Source: an uncultured Eubacteriales bacterium (lineage in GTDB: Bacteria > Bacillota > Clostridia > Christensenellales > CAG-138). From it: a stretch of DNA of 64,000 nucleotides. The stretch spans positions 118,877 to 182,876 of the forward strand of contig CACWJZ010000001.1 of assembly GCA_902761365.1 (NCBI GenBank). The letters run 5' to 3'. The position numbers and the translations under genes were made by a program. Shown here piece after piece: positions 50,943 through 59,464 of the stretch; the first letter of the stretch is position 1; each line of letters opens with the position of its first letter. A model generated the notes under the pieces. It saw only the letters and a program-made list of their open reading frames with translations. It had not been told where the DNA came from and ran no database searches.

Positions 50943-50982
50943 AACAACTATTCGTTAAACTTGTCTTTAACGAATAGTTGTT
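50943..50982. repeat. 17-bp-arm inverted repeat between rnhA and the Xer gene
   Basis: AACAACTATTCGTTAAA (50943-50959), spacer CTTGTC, and TTTAACGAATAGTTGTT (50966-50982) form a perfect palindrome. It could be the rnhA terminator (TTTT follows), but the arms are AT-rich. The 6-base asymmetric spacer is the geometry of a Xer/dif core site. The recombinase start codon is 14 bases downstream. Confidence 0.7.
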
Positions 50983-50995
50983 TTAGAATAAAGCC

Positions 50996-52099
50996 ATGAG
51001 CGACTACCCCCTTCAGAAGAAAAAAGATTACACGCTGAAGCTCCGGGCCGTGCTTTCGGAGCTCCCGAAGTTCGCCGGTTTGTATTTTCGCGCCATGGAA
51101 TTGCAGACCAGCATCCTGACGCGGTACGGTTACGCCATCGATCTCAAAAACTTTTTCCGGTTTTGTACGGAGCAGGTGGAAGGTTTTCAGGGAAAGTCCC
51201 CCACCTCTCTGACGCTGGACGATTTAGATCGGATCACCGCCCTGGATATCGAGCTGTTTTTGGAGCACGTGACCCTCTACACGGGCGATGACGAGCGCGA
51301 ACGGGAGAACAACGAACGGGCGAAAGCGCGAAAATTGTCTGCTATACGGTCGTTTTTTAAGTATTATCACCGGCAGGAGCTCATCAAAAACAACCCGGCC
51401 TCCCTGGTGGACACCCCCAAACTCCATGACAAGGCCATCATTCGGCTGGAAGCCAACGAGGTGGCCGATTTGCTGGACATCGCAGAGGTCGGGAAAGGCT
51501 TGTCCGAGCGGCAAAAGCAGTTTCATCAGGCCACCAAGGTCCGGGACACGGCGATTTTGACCCTGTTTTTGGGCACAGGCATCCGTATCAGCGAGCTGGT
51601 GGGCATCGATATAGACGACGTGGACTTCGCCACAGACGCCTTTTTGGTCACCCGCAAGGGCGGCAATCAGGAGATGCTGTCCTTCGGACCGGAGGTACGC
51701 GCCGCTCTGCTGGCGTATCTCGAACAGCGGGAGCTCATGGAACCCCTGGCCGGCAGTGAAAACGCCCTGTTCCTCTCCCTCCAGCGCAAGCGGATCACCG
51801 CCCGGGCCGTGGAGAACCTGGTCAAAAAGTATGCCAGGATAGCATCGCCTCTTAAGAAGATCACGCCCCACAAGCTGCGCAGCACCTACGGCACCATGCT
51901 CTATCAGGAGAGCGGCGACATCTACTTGGTGGCGGACGTGCTGGGCCACAAGGACGTGAATACCACCCGTAAGCACTACGCCGCCATCCAGGAGGAACGG
52001 CGGCGTCAGGCGACCAAGTATATCAAATTGCGGGAGGATCCTACGCCTCCCAGTCCAGATCGTCCGGAGCCCCCGTCGAATCCCCCTGATCGTCCGTGA
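50996..52099 (+). CDS. Tyrosine recombinase, XerC/D type
   Basis: The 367-residue protein has an N-terminal SAM-like DNA-binding domain (about 20-140) and a C-terminal catalytic domain with Arg197 (GTGIRISEL), Lys in TRKGGNQEM, His292-x-x-Arg295 (HKLRSTYG), His318 (LGHKDVNTTRKHYA) and the nucleophile Tyr328. It resembles chromosomal Xer proteins more than phage integrases and sits among host genes. The C-terminal end is Pro-rich and overlaps the convergent Cys-rich gene by 59 bases. No good Shine-Dalgarno is seen. Confidence 0.88.
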   Translation: MSDYPLQKKKDYTLKLRAVLSELPKFAGLYFRAMELQTSILTRYGYAIDLKNFFRFCTEQVEGFQGKSPTSLTLDDLDRITALDIELFLEHVTLYTGDDERERENNERAKARKLSAIRSFFKYYHRQELIKNNPASLVDTPKLHDKAIIRLEANEVADLLDIAEVGKGLSERQKQFHQATKVRDTAILTLFLGTGIRISELVGIDIDDVDFATDAFLVTRKGGNQEMLSFGPEVRAALLAYLEQRELMEPLAGSENALFLSLQRKRITARAVENLVKKYARIASPLKKITPHKLRSTYGTMLYQESGDIYLVADVLGHKDVNTTRKHYAAIQEERRRQATKYIKLREDPTPPSPDRPEPPSNPPDRP

Positions 52100-52325
52100 G
52101 GTCCATTTCGGGTTCCATCTCCTCGTTGGGGTCCAGGACACATAGGGCGCCCCCTTCCCCGTCCATGAGCACGCGGCCGATGGGTATCTCCCGATAGGCT
52201 TCGATGATCTCCAGGCACTTGAAACAGTTATCGCATAGCTTGTTGGGGTACAGCTCGCAGAGGTCCTCCTCGCAGGCGCCGCAGTCGTCACAAACGGCCT
52301 TCAGGCCCAGAATGCATTTCTTCAT
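52041..52325 (-). CDS. Cys-rich small protein
   Basis: The 94-residue protein has nine Cys in the first 45 residues (VCDDCGACEEDLCELY, LCDNCFKC), consistent with two zinc or iron-sulfur sites, and a strongly acidic end. It lies at the end of the miaB-miaA operon, overlapping the PLP-enzyme gene by four bases. The role is unknown. Confidence 0.7.
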   Translation of the reverse strand: MKKCILGLKAVCDDCGACEEDLCELYPNKLCDNCFKCLEIIEAYREIPIGRVLMDGEGGALCVLDPNEEMEPEMDLTDDQGDSTGAPDDLDWEA

Positions 52326-53581
52326 ATTTCCCCCGCCTCCCTTTGCGCCAGGACCGCTTCAACGACCTCCATCAGGGCCAGTTTGCCGTGCTCATAGGTG
52401 AGGCTGCCCTGCATGTATACAGCAAACGGCGGGCGAATGGGCCCATCTGCGCTGAGCTCCGTGGTGGCGCCCTGGACGAAGGTCCCCGCCGCCATGATGA
52501 CGGGATCGGCATACCCCGGCATATCCCAGGGCTCAGGTGTCACGTCGCTGTCCACCGGGGATGCGTGCTGCACCGCTTTGCAGAAGGCGATGAGCTCCCG
52601 GGGCTCGTGAAAGCGAATGGATTGAACGATGTCCGCTCTGTACCTGTCCCCCGCGGGCATGACCTCATAGCCCAGCTTTCCGAAGACCTCTCCAAAGAGC
52701 ATGGCCGTCTTCAGGCACTGCATCACCGTATGGGGCGCCAGGAACAGCCCCTCGAAGAAAGGACGATAGGAAGCAGCGTAGGACCCCACCTCCCGACCGG
52801 AGCCGGGCACGGTGATCCGGTAGCTGATGCGCTCGATCAGGTCCTTCCGCCCGGCCACATAGCCGCCCGTAGGCGCGATGCCGCCGCCGCAGTTCTTGAT
52901 AAGGGAGCTCATCATCACGTCCGCGCCCACCGCAGAGGGTTCTTTATCCTCCGTGAACTCCCCATAGCAGTTGTCCACCGCGATGATGATGTCCGGCCGG
53001 ATCGCCTTCACCTGCCGAAAAAGAGACGCCATCTTTTCCACCGAGATGGCCTCCCGCCAGGCGTAGCCCCGGGAGCGCTGCACATAGAGCATCTTCACCT
53101 CGGGATGGTCTTGGATGCCCGCCAGAATGCTGTCCACATCGAAGGGCTCCTCCCCCGCCTGCAGCTCAGCCATGCGAAACTCAATGCCGAAGCGAGCGAG
53201 GGCGTTGGGCTCGCTGCCGCTGAGCCCCACCGCCGTTTCCAGGGTGTCGTAGGGCCGCCCCGTGGCTGAAAAGATCACATCCCTTGGCTCCAGAAGGCCG
53301 CTCAGGGCCAGAAAGATGGCGTGGGTCCCGTTGGCGATCTGGGGACGGACCAGGGCGTCCTCCGTCTGCAGGGCGCGGGCAAATACCCTGTCCAGAGCGT
53401 CCCGCCCAAGATCGTCGTAGCCGTAGCCCTCCGTAGGCGCGAAATGCCGGGGCGATACCGGCTCCGCCCGAAAGGCGTCCAACACCCGCTTCTCGTTCTT
53501 CAGGGCGATCTCTTCCAAATGGGCAAAGGCCGGCTGCAGCCGTGCCTCCGCCGCCCGGACCAGTTCCGATACGTCATTCAT
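52322..53581 (-). CDS. Methionine gamma-lyase-family PLP enzyme (YnbB-like)
   Basis: The 419-residue protein belongs to the PF06838-type family (once called aluminium resistance protein). It has PLP-binding features: NGTHAIFLALSGLL, DNCYGEF, and Lys in SSLIKNCGGGIAPTGGYVAG. The family is of cystathionine gamma-synthase/lyase type with unknown substrate, and in Firmicutes it usually follows miaA and hfq. Here it overlaps miaA by eight bases. Confidence 0.9.
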   Translation of the reverse strand: MNDVSELVRAAEARLQPAFAHLEEIALKNEKRVLDAFRAEPVSPRHFAPTEGYGYDDLGRDALDRVFARALQTEDALVRPQIANGTHAIFLALSGLLEPRDVIFSATGRPYDTLETAVGLSGSEPNALARFGIEFRMAELQAGEEPFDVDSILAGIQDHPEVKMLYVQRSRGYAWREAISVEKMASLFRQVKAIRPDIIIAVDNCYGEFTEDKEPSAVGADVMMSSLIKNCGGGIAPTGGYVAGRKDLIERISYRITVPGSGREVGSYAASYRPFFEGLFLAPHTVMQCLKTAMLFGEVFGKLGYEVMPAGDRYRADIVQSIRFHEPRELIAFCKAVQHASPVDSDVTPEPWDMPGYADPVIMAAGTFVQGATTELSADGPIRPPFAVYMQGSLTYEHGKLALMEVVEAVLAQREAGEI

Positions 53582-54509
53582 GCAAAACAGTCTCCTTTAC
53601 ATACCGTTCGATTTCGCGGTACGCTTCCTCGTAGTCTTCACAATCGAACCAGCGGATGCGCTCGTCCCGGCGGAACCAGGTCAGCTGCCGCTTGGCGAAT
53701 TGGCGGGTGGCGCGCTTGATGTCCTCCACCGCTTTTTCCAGGGGGACCTCCCTCTCCAGATAGGCCAACAGCTGCGCGTAGCCGATGGCCTGCATGGCGG
53801 GCAGCTGTCGGCTATATCCTTTGGCTTGTAAGCCCTTTACTTCGTCCAGCAGTCCTTCGGCCATCATGCGGTCCACCCGACGGTCGATGGCATCATAGAG
53901 CTTTTTCCGGGGCATGGCCAGTCCCACGCGGACCGCCGGATAGCGGTCGTGGCGCTGAGCGGCCAGGTATTCCCGGTTGAAGGAAGAAAAAGGGCGCCCG
54001 CTGAGCAGGAACACCTCCCGGGCCCGGACCACCCGCTTTTTGTCGTTGGGGTGGAGCTTTTGGCCGGAAGGTCTGTCATCCATGGACATCTGCGTAAAAA
54101 AAGCCTGGGGATCGGCGTCATATTCTGCTTCGAGCCGTTTCCGCAGCGCCGCATCCACGGGCAGCGCATACCCCATGTCCTCCAGCACCGCGTCGCAGTA
54201 CAGGCCGCTGCCGCCCACCAGGATGGGCTGCACCTTTCGACGGGCAAGGTCCGCCAGCGCCGTGTCCGCCACCTGCTGAAAGGCAGCCACGGAAAACGAG
54301 GTATCGTCCGGATCAACGATGTCGATGAGGTGATGAGGCACCCGCTGCCGCTCCGAGAGGTTTGGCTTTGCGGAGCCTATGTCCATGCCCCGATAGACGG
54401 CCACGGAATCGACGGACAGGATCTCTCCTCCCCATCGCTCCCCCAGCCGCAGGGCCGTTTCGCTCTTATGGCAGGCCGTGGGCCCGCAGATCAACAGTAG
54501 CGGCTTCAT
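53574..54509 (-). CDS. miaA: tRNA dimethylallyltransferase
   Basis: The 311-residue enzyme transfers a dimethylallyl group to A37 of tRNAs reading U-starting codons. Family signatures are SVDSVAVYRGMDIGSAKP, VPHHLIDIVDP, VGGSGLYCDAVL and the C-terminal RQFAKRQLTWFRRD. The P-loop reads GPTACHKS rather than GPTAxGKT: the Gly before the Lys is His14. The gene overlaps mutL by four bases. MiaB, encoded upstream in the same operon, modifies the same base. Confidence 0.96.
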   Translation of the reverse strand: MKPLLLICGPTACHKSETALRLGERWGGEILSVDSVAVYRGMDIGSAKPNLSERQRVPHHLIDIVDPDDTSFSVAAFQQVADTALADLARRKVQPILVGGSGLYCDAVLEDMGYALPVDAALRKRLEAEYDADPQAFFTQMSMDDRPSGQKLHPNDKKRVVRAREVFLLSGRPFSSFNREYLAAQRHDRYPAVRVGLAMPRKKLYDAIDRRVDRMMAEGLLDEVKGLQAKGYSRQLPAMQAIGYAQLLAYLEREVPLEKAVEDIKRATRQFAKRQLTWFRRDERIRWFDCEDYEEAYREIERYVKETVLHE

Positions 54510-56437
54510 AGGACCCGCTTGAACATCTTTTCCATATCCCGCTTGGAGAGCCGCGCCACCACCGGCCGCCCATGGGGACAGGTCAGGGGGATCCCCTGCT
54601 CCACATAGGTCTTGAGCAGGCTCACGATCTCCTCCTTGTGCAGGGGTTCGCCGCCTTTCACGGCGTGCTTGCAGGAGGCGTAGATCAGCTTTTCCCGAAC
54701 CAGGGCTTTCTTAGCGCCCTTCCCCGCCTCCCCGATGGCGTTGATGGCTTGATGCAGGGATTCTCCGTCGAAGATGGTCCCGTTCAGGACCGGCACGGCG
54801 ATCAGGTTCAGGCTGAGGGCGCCCACCCGCTCAAAGCGATAGCCCAGCTCCTCCAGCTCAGATTGCCATTCCTCCACCAGCTCAAACTCCCGGGGCTGCA
54901 GTGTGAGCAGCTGAGGGATCAGCAGCTCCTGAGAGGCGGCAGCCACCTCACGCCCGTTGAACTCCTCGTACAGCCGGCGCTCGTGGGCGGCGTGCTGGTC
55001 TATGAGATACAGGTCATCCCCGTGCTGGATGATCCAATAGGTGTTGAAAGCGCAGCCGATGATGTTGACGGCAAAGTCCAGGGGCAGCGCGTCCTGCTCC
55101 GTCTTCTTGGGCGTAGGGGCAGGCTCCGGCTTCCGATTGCCGATGACGGCGTATACCTCCACGCCGTTCTTTTTCGGTGCATCGGTTTCCACCGTTTCCT
55201 TCTTCGGGAAGGTGTTGTAGGCGTATTCGAAGCCGCTTTCCTTCAGAACCGACCGAGGCGGCACGACCACCTGCTTCTTATACTCCTCCACATAGCTTTT
55301 GACAGGCTTTTCGGGCTGATTCAACTGGTCATAGGTCATATGAGGAGAAAAGGTCTTGCCCTCCGGCTTAGCTTCTGCAATCGGTTCCTTCTTTTGCTCC
55401 GGCTCGATGACCTTTGACTTGGGCTGTTCTGGCAGCTGTACCCGAGGGATCACCGGCTGCCGCAGCGCCTGAGCACAGGCGGCGGTCACAGCATACTCCA
55501 CCCGGGGCTGATCCACGAATCGGATCTCCGTCTTGGCCGGGTGGACGTTCACGTCCACCTCCTCCTTGGCGATGGTAATATTGAGCAAAGCAAAGGGGTA
55601 CCGACCCGCCATCATGCGGGTGTCATAGGCCTTCTGGATGCCGGCAAACAGGCCGATGGACTTGATATACCGGCCGTTGACAAACAGGGTCTCCATGGAC
55701 CGGTTGGGCCGGGAGATCTCCTGGTTCCCCACAAAGCCCTCCACACGCACATAGCCGTTGTCCAGCAGCACCGGCAACAGCCGATCGGTGATCTCGGCGC
55801 CGTAGACGCAGAATACGGCGTTTTTCAGCTGGCCGTCCCCATAGGTTTCGTACACGCATTTCCCGTTGCTCAGAAAGCGGAAGGCGATGTCGGGGCGGCC
55901 CAGGATGGCCCGGGCCATGAAATCGCCGATATACCCCGCCTCCGAACGGGCAGAACGCATGAACTTCAGCCGCGCCGGGACCTTGGCAAAGAGATTGTCC
56001 ACCTGGATGATGGTCCCGAACACGCAGGAGCAGGCCTCATTGACAGTTAACTTCCCGTTGTCGAATACGATCCGCGTGCCCCACTCCCCGCCGGGCACCC
56101 GCGTGGTCAGGGTCACCAACGACACGGCGCCGATGGAGGCCAGCGCCTCACCCCGGAACCCAAGGGTGCCGATGGCTGCCAGGTCCTCCTGGGTGCTGAT
56201 CTTGCTGGTGGCATGGCGCAAAAAGGCCGTGGGACAGTCCTCCGGCTGTATGCCGCCGCCGTTGTCCGTGACGCGGATGGAACTCAAGCCCCCATCCGTT
56301 ATATCCACGGTGATGGCCGTGGCCCCGGCGTCGAGGGCGTTCTCCACCAGCTCCTTCACCACGGAAGCGGGACGCTCCACCACCTCGCCGGCGGCGATCT
56401 GGTTGGCTAAAGCCGGTGGCAGGACTTTGATCAGCAT
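54506..56437 (-). CDS. mutL: DNA mismatch repair protein MutL
   Basis: The 643-residue protein has the GHKL ATPase N-terminus (NQIAAGEVVERPASVVKELVENALDAG-type region, DNGGGI, GFRGEALASI) and a C-terminal endonuclease domain with DQHAAHERRLYEE, the metal-binding motif that marks nicking-competent MutL. It follows mutS by three bases. A long, variable Pro/Glu/Lys linker (about 330-430) connects the domains. Confidence 0.97.
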   Translation of the reverse strand: MLIKVLPPALANQIAAGEVVERPASVVKELVENALDAGATAITVDITDGGLSSIRVTDNGGGIQPEDCPTAFLRHATSKISTQEDLAAIGTLGFRGEALASIGAVSLVTLTTRVPGGEWGTRIVFDNGKLTVNEACSCVFGTIIQVDNLFAKVPARLKFMRSARSEAGYIGDFMARAILGRPDIAFRFLSNGKCVYETYGDGQLKNAVFCVYGAEITDRLLPVLLDNGYVRVEGFVGNQEISRPNRSMETLFVNGRYIKSIGLFAGIQKAYDTRMMAGRYPFALLNITIAKEEVDVNVHPAKTEIRFVDQPRVEYAVTAACAQALRQPVIPRVQLPEQPKSKVIEPEQKKEPIAEAKPEGKTFSPHMTYDQLNQPEKPVKSYVEEYKKQVVVPPRSVLKESGFEYAYNTFPKKETVETDAPKKNGVEVYAVIGNRKPEPAPTPKKTEQDALPLDFAVNIIGCAFNTYWIIQHGDDLYLIDQHAAHERRLYEEFNGREVAAASQELLIPQLLTLQPREFELVEEWQSELEELGYRFERVGALSLNLIAVPVLNGTIFDGESLHQAINAIGEAGKGAKKALVREKLIYASCKHAVKGGEPLHKEEIVSLLKTYVEQGIPLTCPHGRPVVARLSKRDMEKMFKRVL

Positions 56438-56440
56438 GGC

Positions 56441-59077
56441 TCATTCCTCCTTCAGGGCGTCGTGATAGGAATACAGCTTCTGCAGCGCCATCATGGGCGT
56501 CATGTTCTCCAGATTGAGCGCCCTCATATCCGCCAACACCGCTTTATCCACAGGGTTATCCACAACTTTTCTTGACTTATCCACGGATATTTCGTGATTA
56601 TCCACCGTTTCTATGCGGGATTTCTCATGCATAGTCGCCATATCCGAGTTTTCAAGACCTTGCAGTATCTGCCCCGCCCGGGTGATCACCCCATCGGGGA
56701 TGCCCGCAAGCCGCGCTACCTGCACGCCGAAGCTCTTGTCGGCGCTTCCGCGGACGATCTTGCGCAGGAACAGGATGTCCTCCCCGATCTCCTTCACGGA
56801 GATGCGGTAATTCTTCACGCCGGAGAGCCGCCCCTCCAGCTCAGACAGCTCGTGATAGTGGGTGGCGAAGAGGGCCTTGGCCCCGCAGGTCTCCTCGGAC
56901 GCGATGAACTCCAGCACCGCCCAGGCGATGGACAGCCCGTCGTAGGTGCTGGTGCCGCGGCCGATCTCATCCAGGATCAACAAACTATTTTTGGTGGCGT
57001 TGTTGAGGATGTTGGCCACCTCGCTCATCTCCACCATGAAGGTGCTCTGGCCGCTGGACAAATCGTCGCTGGCGCCGATGCGGGTGAAGATACGGTCCAC
57101 CAAGCAAATGTGAGCCGCTTCCGCCGGCACGAAAGACCCCATGTGGGCCATGAGGGCGATGAGGGCCACCATGCGCATATAGGTGCTCTTGCCGGCCATA
57201 TTGGGGCCGGTGATGATGAGCAGCCGATTCTCCTCCCTATCGAGCAGCACGTCGTTGGGAATGAAGCCGTCCTGCAGGGTGCGTTCCACGATGGGATGTC
57301 GGCCGTTGCGGATGGAAATCACCCCGTCCTCCCCCATCTCGGGCCGCACATAGCGGTTGGTCACCGCCACCTGGGCGAAGGCGGCGTACACATCCAGGCG
57401 GGAGATGAGCTGTGCGTTCTTCTCCAGCCGCCCCGTCTGAGGCAGCAGTGCGTCCCGTACCTGGCTGTAGAGCTCCGCTTCCAGCTTGATGAGCCGCTCG
57501 TTGGCGGTGAGGATGCGGTTTTCGATGTCCTTCAGTTCCGGCGTGATGTACCGTTCGGCGTTGGTCAAGGTCTGCTTGCGCTGATAGTAGTAGGGCACCT
57601 GGTCCACGAAGGATTTGGTCACCTCCAGAAAGTACCCGAATACCTTGTTGAACCCGATGCGCAGGTTCTTGATGCCCGTGCTCTCCCGCTCCCGGGTCAG
57701 CACGTCGTCCAGCCACTTCTTTGCGTTGCCGGAGATGTCCCTGAGCTCGTCCACCTCCTGATTGTACCCGGCACGGATCACACCGCCCTCCTTGAGGTTG
57801 GGAGCGGGATCGTCGTCGATGGCCCGGTCGATGAGGTCGATGGTGTCCTCCATTCGGTCCAGTTCCTGGCGGATGGTCGAAAGATCGGCAGAGGTGCAGT
57901 CAGAGATCACGTCCAGCACCGGCCCAATCTGCCGCAGGGACCTGGACAGGGCGATACAGTCCCGGGGATTGATGGTACCATAGGCGATCTTGGAACACAG
58001 GCGCTCGATGTCGTAAATCTTGTCTAAATGCTCCCGAAGCTTCGTGCGCAGGACCGTGTTGCTGAAAAGCTCCTCCACGGCGTCTTGCCGCGTTTCAATG
58101 GCGGCGAGCTCCTGCAGCGGACAGTCGATCCAGGTCCGCAGCATCCGGCGGCCCATGGCGGTCCTGGTTTGGTCCAACAGGTACAGCAGGGTGTTCTTAC
58201 CGCCGCTGCCCGTGCGGATGCCTTCCGTCAGCTCCAGATTGCGCCGGGTGTTCCCGTCGAGCTGCATGTAGTCCGAGCGGCTGACGATGGACAGGCGGCG
58301 GATGTGGCTGAGCCCATTCTTCTGGGTGTCCTCCAAATACTGCATGAGCCCGCCGGCTGCCGAGATGGCCAGCGGCATCTGAGCGCACCCGAAGCCGTCC
58401 AGCGTGGACACGTCGAAGTGCTTCTTCAGCGTCTCCGCAGATCTGGCCAGCTGAAACACGCTGTCTGGCTGCTTCTCCAGATAGCACAGGCCTTGCAGCC
58501 GCTTCTTCAGATACTCCTGTTCAAATAGGGCGTCGTTCGACACGCATTCGGTGGGCGCGATGCGGTTGATCTCGTCCAGCAGCGCCGCCTCAGTCTCCTT
58601 ACCCTTGATCTCCCCCGCCCTGAATTCGCCCGTGGACACGTCCGCATAGGCGTAGCCGTAGCCAGTCCGCCCCGCATAGACGGACAGGATGTAGTTGTTT
58701 TTGCCCGCGTCCAGGAGCTTTTCTTCGATGACCGTGCCCGGGGTGATGACCCGGATGACGGCCCGATCCACCAGCCCCTTGGCCAGGGCCGGGTCCTCCA
58801 TCTGCTCGCAGATGGCCACCTTGTACCCCCGGCTGATGAGCCGCTGCACGTAGGTGTCCACGCTGTGGTACGGCACGCCGCACATGGGCGCACGCTCCGG
58901 CAGGCCGCAGTCCCGGCCCGTCAGGGTCAGCTCCATGATCTTGCTGCCCTCGATGGCGTCCTCGAAGAACATCTCATAAAAGTCACCCAGCCGATAGAAC
59001 AGGAAGCAGTCCTTATACTGCTCCTTCATCTGCAGATAGTGACGCATCATGGGCGACATGCCCTCTACGATCTTCAT
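56441..59077 (-). CDS. mutS: DNA mismatch repair protein MutS
   Basis: The 878-residue protein has the N-terminal mismatch-binding domain (LQMKEQYKDCFLFYRLGDFYEMF), core domains, and the ABC-type ATPase (GPNMAGKSTYMR, DEIGRGTSTYDG). ATG 59077 gives the normal MutS start MKIVEGMSPMMRHY. Between the ATPase and the short C-terminal domain lies a non-conserved linker with repeated VDN/VDK residues; its DNA contains four DnaA-box-like sites. The gene overlaps the preceding YlbF-type gene by four bases. Confidence 0.97.
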   Translation of the reverse strand: MKIVEGMSPMMRHYLQMKEQYKDCFLFYRLGDFYEMFFEDAIEGSKIMELTLTGRDCGLPERAPMCGVPYHSVDTYVQRLISRGYKVAICEQMEDPALAKGLVDRAVIRVITPGTVIEEKLLDAGKNNYILSVYAGRTGYGYAYADVSTGEFRAGEIKGKETEAALLDEINRIAPTECVSNDALFEQEYLKKRLQGLCYLEKQPDSVFQLARSAETLKKHFDVSTLDGFGCAQMPLAISAAGGLMQYLEDTQKNGLSHIRRLSIVSRSDYMQLDGNTRRNLELTEGIRTGSGGKNTLLYLLDQTRTAMGRRMLRTWIDCPLQELAAIETRQDAVEELFSNTVLRTKLREHLDKIYDIERLCSKIAYGTINPRDCIALSRSLRQIGPVLDVISDCTSADLSTIRQELDRMEDTIDLIDRAIDDDPAPNLKEGGVIRAGYNQEVDELRDISGNAKKWLDDVLTRERESTGIKNLRIGFNKVFGYFLEVTKSFVDQVPYYYQRKQTLTNAERYITPELKDIENRILTANERLIKLEAELYSQVRDALLPQTGRLEKNAQLISRLDVYAAFAQVAVTNRYVRPEMGEDGVISIRNGRHPIVERTLQDGFIPNDVLLDREENRLLIITGPNMAGKSTYMRMVALIALMAHMGSFVPAEAAHICLVDRIFTRIGASDDLSSGQSTFMVEMSEVANILNNATKNSLLILDEIGRGTSTYDGLSIAWAVLEFIASEETCGAKALFATHYHELSELEGRLSGVKNYRISVKEIGEDILFLRKIVRGSADKSFGVQVARLAGIPDGVITRAGQILQGLENSDMATMHEKSRIETVDNHEISVDKSRKVVDNPVDKAVLADMRALNLENMTPMMALQKLYSYHDALKEE
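56544..56606 (+). promoter_or_regulatory. Cluster of four DnaA-box-like 9-mers inside mutS
   Basis: TTATCCACA at 56544 and 56556, TTATCCACG at 56577 and TTATCCACC at 56598 are all in the same orientation, with start-to-start distances of 12, 21 and 21 bases, that is, on one face of the helix. Two copies equal the DnaA-box consensus. They lie in the part of mutS that encodes a variable linker. Confidence 0.7.
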
Positions 59078-59460
59078 GCTTCCCCGTCTTTCTCTTTTTC
59101 TTGGATGGCGCACGCTTCGGCGCAGCTGCTGCAATTCCCGCCGCAGGAGAAGGAAACGGTGCCCTTCGCCTGGGCAAGGTATTCGTTCATGGCCTTGTTG
59201 GCCGCCTGCAGCTCCACGATCTTGGGGTTCTGACTGAGCAGGAAGCCGATATAGTCCATATCGTTGCTGAGCCGGACCGCCTCGTCGGCGTCAAAGCCCT
59301 CGGTCTGCACCATCTTTGCCAGCCGAGCGGTGCCTTCCTCATATTCTTTGACCATCTCGGACAGCTCCGTATCGTCGTTGACGGCCCGTTTGGCCTTCAG
59401 ATACCGATGGATCTCGTCGGCAGCCAGCACATCCAGCATGCCCTTCTTCTTTTCTTCCAT
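59074..59460 (-). CDS. YlbF/YmcA-family protein with Cys tail
   Basis: The 128-residue helical protein matches the Com_YlbF family (DTELSEMVKEYEEGTARLAK, NPKIVELQAANKAMNEYLAQ). In Bacillus the YlbF-YmcA-YaaT complex carries iron-sulfur clusters and controls RNase Y-dependent RNA processing and development. The C-terminus has four Cys (CGGNCSSCAEAC) that could bind such a cluster. It lies between miaB and mutS. Confidence 0.85.
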   Translation of the reverse strand: MEEKKKGMLDVLAADEIHRYLKAKRAVNDDTELSEMVKEYEEGTARLAKMVQTEGFDADEAVRLSNDMDYIGFLLSQNPKIVELQAANKAMNEYLAQAKGTVSFSCGGNCSSCAEACAIQEKEKDGEA

Positions 59461-59464
59461 ATCT

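Noticed and set aside
50996-52099. The tyrosine recombinase as the prophage integrase
   Set aside because: It lies 7 kb inside chromosomal genes, past the PBP, two-component and rnhA genes, and looks like a chromosomal Xer protein.
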